From: Kiritimatiellales bacterium
GTDB taxonomy: Bacteria > Verrucomicrobiota > Kiritimatiellia > Kiritimatiellales > Pontiellaceae
DNA length: 5,628 nt
Direction: 5' to 3'
Assembly: GCA_021734595.1 (NCBI GenBank)
Contig: JAIPIO010000254.1
Location: 1 to 5,628 of the forward strand
The notes under the pieces are model-generated. The model was not told the DNA's origin. It ran no database searches and was given only the letters and a program-made list of their open reading frames with translations. Shown here piece after piece: positions 5,596 through 5,628 of the stretch. The first letter of the stretch is position 1. Each line of letters begins with the position of its first letter. Made by a program: the position numbers and the translations under genes.

Positions 5596-5628
5596 TTACA
5601 TACTGAACCGCGGCCCCAGATAGACTTC
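5596..5628 (-). CDS. lptB: C-terminal end of LptB, LPS export ABC transporter ATPase (partial)
   Basis: Only ten codons and the TAA stop are in the window. They encode EVYLGPRFSM, which resembles the known LptB C-terminus, where a YLG..F pattern is common (E. coli ends in RVYLGEDFRL, as I recall it). The position directly before hpf fits the lptA-lptB-rpoN-hpf order of Proteobacteria, here without rpoN between. Identification rests on a short tail plus context, so it is probable only. Confidence 0.5.
   Translation of the reverse strand, partial: EVYLGPRFSM

Overview
The window reads as a chromosomal segment of a Gram-negative bacterium with moderately high GC. The order hpf-hprK-ptsH-ptsI, preceded by what looks like the last codons of lptB, and the use of HPr kinase in a Gram-negative setting fit the PVC superphylum (for example Kiritimatiellota, Lentisphaerota or Verrucomicrobiota). 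This placement is an inference from gene content; the window contains no rRNA or other taxonomic marker.

Layout, left to right. Positions 6-1211 (minus strand) encode the bifunctional riboflavin enzyme RibBA. Its stop overlaps a possible start of the next gene at the window edge. Upstream of ribBA is a complete FMN riboswitch (aptamer 1283-1401, terminator 1233-1261), with a plausible promoter just upstream of the aptamer. Positions 1538-2251 (plus strand) encode a multi-pass membrane protein with an HExxH motif, resembling M50-type peptidases. Its stop codon abuts the stop codon of ptsI, which converges from the right. Positions 2252-5628 are one minus-strand gene string. In transcription order it is lptB (C-terminal tail only), hpf (hibernation factor), hprK (HPr kinase/phosphorylase), ptsH (HPr) and ptsI (Enzyme I). 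Spacings are from an 8-nt overlap to 30 nt, so it is probably one operon.

How the genes work together. FMN, the downstream product of the riboflavin pathway, should shut off ribBA through the riboswitch. EI takes phosphate from PEP to HPr His20, while HprK can modify HPr Ser51, giving a phosphorelay with a metabolic control input. No sugar-specific EII gene is in the window. Hpf couples the cluster to ribosome hibernation.

Most notable is a short palindrome, TTCCAAnnnTTGGAA, present four times between 1334 and 2138 and nowhere else seen in the window. One copy forms the variable P4 hairpin of the FMN riboswitch. Two lie 21 bp apart between the divergent genes, and one lies inside the membrane-protein gene. 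Also notable are a glutamine in HprK at the place of the usual catalytic histidine, and an exact 11-nt repeat that suggests how the riboswitch switches.
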